Source: Pseudomonadota bacterium
GTDB taxonomy: Bacteria > Pseudomonadota > Alphaproteobacteria > Reyranellales > Reyranellaceae
DNA length: 8,822 nt
Assembly (NCBI GenBank): GCA_023416135.1
Contig: JAEZIF010000161.1
Span: forward strand, 1-8,822
Direction of reading: 5' to 3'
The notes under the pieces are model-generated. The model made no database searches. It had not been told where the DNA came from and saw only the letters and a list, made by a program, of their open reading frames with translations. The position numbers and the translations under genes were made by a program. Of the stretch, positions 5,193 to 8,822 are shown piece after piece (the stretch's first letter is position 1; each line of letters starts with the position of its first letter).

Positions 5193-7229
5193 TCAACGCA
5201 GCGCTGCCGCTATGTTGCCGCCGTCGACCGTGACCACGGCGCCCGTCGTCTTGCTCGCCTTGGCCAGCGAAACGAACGCCTGGGCCACGTCCGAAGCCGT
5301 GACCTCGAGCCCTAGAAGGTTGCCCCCCATGTAGTCGGCTTCGCTCAGCCCGCGCTTCCTGGACCGCTCGGCGATCATCTCGTCGGTCAGCAGGCCGGAG
5401 CGGATGCGGTCGGCGTTGACGGCGTTGGAGCGGATGCCGTCGCCGCCATGGTCGAGGGCATACTGCCGGCTGAGGAACAGCGTCGCCGCCTTCGGAAGGC
5501 CATAGGGACCGAAGTCGGGGCCCGGGTTGACCGCCTGCTTGGAGGCGTTGAACAGCAGGCAGCCGCCCAGGCCCTGCGCGCGCATGATGCGCACGGCATT
5601 CTGCGCCACGCTCTGGTGCGCCCAGAAATTCAGCTCGAAGCTTTCGCGCAAGATCTTCTCGTCGACATCGCCGATGCGGCCCTGCCAGGCGGCGCCGGCG
5701 TTGGAGACGACGACGTCGACACCGCCATAGGTCGCCGCGACCTTGTCGAAGGCGGCGCGCACCTCGGCGGGCTTGGTGACGTCGCAGGCGATGGCCATGC
5801 CCTTGACCTTGCTGACATCGCGGTCGACCACGACGACCTCCGCGCCTTCCTTGGCGAAGGCCGCGGCCGTTGCGGCGCCGATGCCCGAGGCGCCGCCGGT
5901 CACCACGGCGATGCGCCGCGCCAGCGGCTTCTCGGCCGCCGCGCCGAGCTTGGCCTGCTCGAGCGACCAGTACTCGATGTCGAAGATGTCGGGCTCGGGA
6001 ATGCACTCGTAGGTGCCGAGACGCTCGGCATCCGCCACCACCTCGACCGTGGTCTCTGCGAGGTCGGCCGCGATCTTGGCGTCCTTCGACGTGTTGCCGA
6101 TACCGAAGAGGCCGAGTCCCGGCACCAGCACGACTCGCGGCATCGGATCGAGCTCGGTCTTGCTCGGCATCTGCCGCACGTTGTGTCGCTGGAAATAGGC
6201 GTGGTAGTCGGCGACGAATTTGTCGAGTGCAGCCTTGGCACCTGCCTCGAAGGCATCGAGCTTGCCCGCTTCCGGCGCCGGCACGACCAGCGGCATGCCC
6301 TTGGTGCGGATCGCGTGGTCGGGCGTAACCGGCCCCTGCTGGCTGTAGCGCGCGATCTCCTTGCCGCCGACGAAGGCCAGGATGCCGGGGTTGGTGCGGA
6401 ACTCGAACACGAAGCGCCGCGCCGCCTCGCGGCCGCCGTCCTTCGCGGGCAGGGAGATCAGTCCGCGCAGGATCGGCGCCACATCGGCCGCGTTCGCGAT
6501 CTTGTCGGGCAACGATGCGCCGGCGAAAATCCTGCGCGTCGCCTTGGCCAGTCGCTTCTCCGCCAGCGTGACCAGGTCGATCATGCGCACATAGGCCTCT
6601 TCGGCCGTGGCGCCCATCGAGAAGATGCCGTGCTTCAGCAGGATCAATCCTTCGACGTCGGGATTGGCGCGCGCGATCTCATTGGTCTTCTTGGCGAGCG
6701 CGAAGCCCGGCATGACGTAGGGCACCAGCGCGGCACGCTTGCCGTAAACGTCTGCTGCCAGTGCCTCGCCGTCGGGCTGGTCGGTCAGCGCCAGCACGGC
6801 GTTGGAATGCGTGTGGTCGATGAACTTGTGCGGCAGGAAGGCGTGCAGCAGCGTCTCGACCGACGGATTGGGCGATTTGCTGTCCAGGAGGTTGCAGCGC
6901 TGGACGTTGACCATGTCCTCGTCCGACAGCGCCTGCAGCCCGACCAGCTCACGCAGCGGTTCGAGTCGCACCGCCGGCAGGCCGGGCGCCTCGATCGTGC
7001 CCATGTCCCATCCGCTGCCCTTTACGCACAACACGTCGACCGGTGCGCCGGTGATGTCCGCCACCCTGGTCTTCACCGATGTGTTGCCGCCGCCATGCAG
7101 CACCAGCCGCGGCTCGCCGCCCAGAAGCCGCGTCGTGTAGACGCGCAGGGCCAAGTCCTCGCCGATCCCCTTGGCGGCATGCTGGGCGATCGCGGCCTTG
7201 GCGTCGCTGTCGGACCAGAGGTTTTGCAT
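5193..7229 (-). CDS. Bifunctional class II aldolase / short-chain dehydrogenase
   Basis: A 678-residue two-domain protein of the rhamnulose-1-phosphate aldolase/alcohol dehydrogenase type (RhaD-SDR fusion, like B. subtilis YuxG), about the usual family length. Residues about 20-240 are a class II aldolase with HGGGNTS (45-51) for phosphate binding and Zn-ligand candidates H139, H141 (DHTHSN) and H200 (KHGIFS). Residues about 438-678 are an SDR with cofactor motif TGGASGIG (444-451), SNAG (509-512), N534, S563 and the catalytic Y576-x-x-x-K580. The known role is to cleave a ketose 1-phosphate to DHAP and lactaldehyde and oxidise or reduce the aldehyde with NAD(H). Both active sites look complete. 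No sugar kinase or isomerase gene is in the window, so the substrate is unproved. AGGAG lies 5 nt before the chosen ATG; a longer open frame reaching 7844 is an antifeature over the MDR gene. Confidence 0.92.
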   Translation of the reverse strand: MQNLWSDSDAKAAIAQHAAKGIGEDLALRVYTTRLLGGEPRLVLHGGGNTSVKTRVADITGAPVDVLCVKGSGWDMGTIEAPGLPAVRLEPLRELVGLQALSDEDMVNVQRCNLLDSKSPNPSVETLLHAFLPHKFIDHTHSNAVLALTDQPDGEALAADVYGKRAALVPYVMPGFALAKKTNEIARANPDVEGLILLKHGIFSMGATAEEAYVRMIDLVTLAEKRLAKATRRIFAGASLPDKIANAADVAPILRGLISLPAKDGGREAARRFVFEFRTNPGILAFVGGKEIARYSQQGPVTPDHAIRTKGMPLVVPAPEAGKLDAFEAGAKAALDKFVADYHAYFQRHNVRQMPSKTELDPMPRVVLVPGLGLFGIGNTSKDAKIAADLAETTVEVVADAERLGTYECIPEPDIFDIEYWSLEQAKLGAAAEKPLARRIAVVTGGASGIGAATAAAFAKEGAEVVVVDRDVSKVKGMAIACDVTKPAEVRAAFDKVAATYGGVDVVVSNAGAAWQGRIGDVDEKILRESFELNFWAHQSVAQNAVRIMRAQGLGGCLLFNASKQAVNPGPDFGPYGLPKAATLFLSRQYALDHGGDGIRSNAVNADRIRSGLLTDEMIAERSRKRGLSEADYMGGNLLGLEVTASDVAQAFVSLAKASKTTGAVVTVDGGNIAAALR

Positions 7230-7255
7230 TGGCTCTCCTGCTCGCGATGACAATC

Positions 7256-8272
7256 TCAGCTGTGTGAAATCACGATCTTGCCGAAGTGATTCTGGCTCTT
7301 CATGTGCCGATAGGCGTCCTTTGCCTGCGCGAAAGGAAACACCTTGTCGACGACAGGTTTCAGACCATTCGCTTCGATGGCACGGTTCATGGCCTCGAAC
7401 ATTTGCCTGTTGCCGACATAGAGACCCTGGACGCGGAGATTGCGCCGCAGAATCGGCATGGGGTCGACCTGTGCGCCCGCACCCGTCAGCAGCCCGATCA
7501 CGGCGACGCGGCCGGCGATCCGCGTCGCCATGAAGGACCGCGGCAGCGTGCCCGCGCCGCCGACCTCGACCGTGATGTCGACGCCGCGGCCGCCGGTCAG
7601 CTTCGCGACCTCCTGGTCCCAGTCGGGCACCGCGCGATAGTCGATCACCGCTTCCGCGCCCAACTTCTTCGCCCGATCCGCCTTGGCCTTGGACCCTGAG
7701 GTCGCGATCACCCGCGCTCCGAACATCCGCGCGAACTGCAGCGCGAATATGGAGACGCCGCCGGAGCCCAGCACCAGCACGGTGTCGCCCGCCGCGATCC
7801 CGCCGATCTCGACCAGCGCGTGCCAGGCCGTGACGCCGGCGCACGGCAACGTGGCGCCTTCCTCGAAGCTGAGTTGGCCGGGCAGGCGCACCACGCCGTC
7901 CTCTTCCAGCACGGCAAGCTCGGTCAGCATGCCGTCGATGGCGCCGCCCATCGCCGAGGCCTGCGCCGCTTCATCGATGGCACCGCCCACCCACTTCTGC
8001 ATGAAGCAGCCCGCCACGCGGTCACCGGCCTTGATCCGCGTGACGCCGGGTCCGACCGCCACGACTTCGCCCGCGCCGTCCGACAGCGGCACCAGGTCGG
8101 GCTTCGGTGCGGCCCGCGCCGAGCTGCCTTCCACAGTGATCAGGTCACGGTAGTTGAGCGACGTCGCGCGCACCCGCACCAGCACCTGGCGCGGCCCCGG
8201 CGTGGGATCCGGTCGCTCGGCCAGCGTCAGCGAATCGATGCCCTTGGGCGAGGGGATGATCCAGCTCTTCAT
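7256..8272 (-). CDS. Zinc-independent MDR family NAD(P)-dependent oxidoreductase
   Basis: A 338-residue medium-chain dehydrogenase/reductase of the quinone-oxidoreductase-like group. The GroES-like domain comes first, with SLNYRDL (38-44) and PLSDGAGEVVAVGPGV (62-77). The Rossmann domain follows, with its cofactor loop VLVLGSGGVS (165-174) and IATSGSKAKADRAKKLGA, which favours NADP(H) or NAD(H) binding without deciding. The Cys/His zinc ligands of classical alcohol dehydrogenases are absent, so it probably reduces or oxidises carbonyl or enoyl substrates without metal. The start at 8272 overlaps the gpt stop as ATGA and has only a weak AAAGG 9 nt upstream, which points to translational coupling. 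It ends 26 bp before the aldolase/dehydrogenase gene. Role in the cluster is inferred to be redox handling of an aldehyde or ketone intermediate; the substrate is unknown. Confidence 0.88.
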   Translation of the reverse strand: MKSWIIPSPKGIDSLTLAERPDPTPGPRQVLVRVRATSLNYRDLITVEGSSARAAPKPDLVPLSDGAGEVVAVGPGVTRIKAGDRVAGCFMQKWVGGAIDEAAQASAMGGAIDGMLTELAVLEEDGVVRLPGQLSFEEGATLPCAGVTAWHALVEIGGIAAGDTVLVLGSGGVSIFALQFARMFGARVIATSGSKAKADRAKKLGAEAVIDYRAVPDWDQEVAKLTGGRGVDITVEVGGAGTLPRSFMATRIAGRVAVIGLLTGAGAQVDPMPILRRNLRVQGLYVGNRQMFEAMNRAIEANGLKPVVDKVFPFAQAKDAYRHMKSQNHFGKIVISHS

Positions 8273-8772
8273 GGCCGGGTGCCTTTCAGCTCGATGATCG
8301 TCTTGGCCATCACCGCCTCCTGGTCCCACGGGAACAGGATCCAGGTGTCCTGGCTCACCTCGGTGATGAAACTGTCGACCGTCGGCCGTCCCGCCGGCTT
8401 GGCATAGACCGTGGCGAAATGCGCTTTCGGCAGGATCGCGCGCACGGCCCGCGCAGTGACCCCGGTGTCGACCAGGTCGTCGACGATCAGCCAGCCTTTG
8501 CCCTGGTCGCTCTCCGCCGAGGTTCCCTTCAGGAGCTCGACCTTGGCGCCACGCTCCATGCGGTCGTAGGTCGAGCAGCAGACGGTGTCGATCAGTCGCA
8601 GGTTCAGCTCACGGGCGACGATGGCGGCCGGCACCAGCCCCCCGCGGGTGACGGCCACCAGCCCCTTGAACGGCCCGAGATCGGCCAGTCGCCAGGCCAG
8701 CGCCCGGGCATCGCGGTGCAATTCCGTCCATGAGACGGGGAACATCTTGTTGTAGCCCGCGCTGCTCGCCAT
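8269..8772 (-). CDS. gpt: Xanthine (guanine) phosphoribosyltransferase
   Basis: A 167-residue purine salvage enzyme that joins xanthine or guanine to PRPP, giving XMP or GMP. It aligns by eye along its length with E. coli Gpt (152 residues). Matching blocks are FPVSWTELHRDARALAWRL, the RGGLVPAAIVARELNLR segment (43-59) with the flexible-loop region after DTVC, the PRPP-binding loop VDDLVDTG (97-104), PKAHFATVYAKPAGRP (115-130), and QDTW and PWD (141-150), which contact the base. The N-terminus is about eight residues longer than in E. coli. The ATG at 8772 has GGGAG (minus strand, 8783-8787) 10 nt upstream; the Met at residue 10 (8745) is a possible shorter start. It is the first gene of a four-gene minus-strand run, and its promoter lies in or beyond the last 50 bp of the window. 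The stop overlaps the MDR start by ATGA. Confidence 0.95.
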   Translation of the reverse strand: MASSAGYNKMFPVSWTELHRDARALAWRLADLGPFKGLVAVTRGGLVPAAIVARELNLRLIDTVCCSTYDRMERGAKVELLKGTSAESDQGKGWLIVDDLVDTGVTARAVRAILPKAHFATVYAKPAGRPTVDSFITEVSQDTWILFPWDQEAVMAKTIIELKGTRP

Positions 8773-8822
8773 GCGATTTCGTCTCCCGCCCTGTCCGGTT
8801 TGGCTTGCTCCCCGGAAGACGC

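Larger units (their letters stand above)
4261..8772 (-). other. Predicted four-gene operon gpt - MDR - aldolase/SDR - dioxygenase
   Basis: Four minus-strand genes follow each other with an ATGA overlap (8269-8272), a 26-bp gap (7230-7255) and a 47-bp gap (5146-5192), and no terminator-like hairpin with a U-tract in the gaps. This spacing argues for one transcript, firmest for the first three genes. The weaker ribosome site and the hairpin at the dioxygenase start leave room for its own control or promoter. Confidence 0.6.

Noticed and set aside
4258..5334. Plus-strand open frame of 358 codons opposite the dioxygenase
   Set aside because: Antisense shadow: low-complexity composition and no domain, whereas the minus strand carries the full HxD...H iron site.
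5448..7250. Long plus-strand open frame of 600 codons opposite the aldolase/SDR gene
   Set aside because: Antisense open frames of this length are common opposite GC-rich genes. The translation is rich in His, Arg, Gly and Val with no motif, while the minus strand has two complete enzyme domains.
7230..7844. Upstream in-frame extension of the aldolase/SDR to an 883-residue protein
   Set aside because: It runs in another frame over the MDR gene, is Arg/Gly-rich like an antisense or off-frame shadow, and the ATG at 7229 has a good ribosome site and the family's normal N-terminus.

Overview
The window is GC-rich, densely packed bacterial DNA. Gene content (TfdA-like dioxygenase, several amidohydrolases, SDR and MDR dehydrogenases, DUF2231 and CHRD proteins) and codon use fit an environmental alphaproteobacterium with broad catabolic capacity. 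A soil genus such as Reyranella or a Bradyrhizobium relative is a guess from gene style only, not from a marker gene. Ten protein genes are supported, one of them cut by the left edge. I saw no rRNA, tRNA, CRISPR array or intact mobile element.

Left part (1-1215): the 5' end of a minus-strand amidohydrolase, then a minus-strand DUF2231 membrane protein. A 142-bp divergent spacer carrying a perfect 15-bp palindrome separates this from a plus-strand CHRD-domain lipoprotein candidate.

Middle (1222-3940): an amidohydrolase-2 family hydrolase (minus) and a class I SAM methyltransferase (plus) diverge from a 56-bp spacer. An aldo/keto reductase of the D-threo-aldose 1-dehydrogenase type (minus) follows. 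Genes here abut tightly. The CHRD gene and the amidohydrolase converge with a 6-bp gap, and the methyltransferase and aldo/keto reductase share a TTAA whose two strands supply both stop codons.

A 320-bp stretch without a convincing gene (3941-4260) is clearly poorer in G+C than its surroundings (54 % over 4021-4260). It holds a perfect 9-bp tandem duplication, a small stem-loop and reading frames that look eroded.

Right part (4261-8772) reads as one minus-strand operon in the order gpt (xanthine/guanine phosphoribosyltransferase), zinc-independent MDR oxidoreductase, bifunctional class II aldolase/short-chain dehydrogenase, TfdA/TauD-type 2-oxoglutarate dioxygenase. The first two genes overlap by ATGA, the next gap is 26 bp and the last 47 bp. 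The three downstream enzymes suggest oxidative catabolism of a small sugar-like or organic-acid substrate. Why a purine salvage gene leads them is unclear. The start codon of the dioxygenase lies in the loop of a perfect 7-bp hairpin, with a Shine-Dalgarno-like GGAGG placed unusually far upstream, so its translation may be controlled.

I found no clearly new multi-gene system. The most testable oddities are the dioxygenase start hairpin, the gpt-led operon and the low-GC island.
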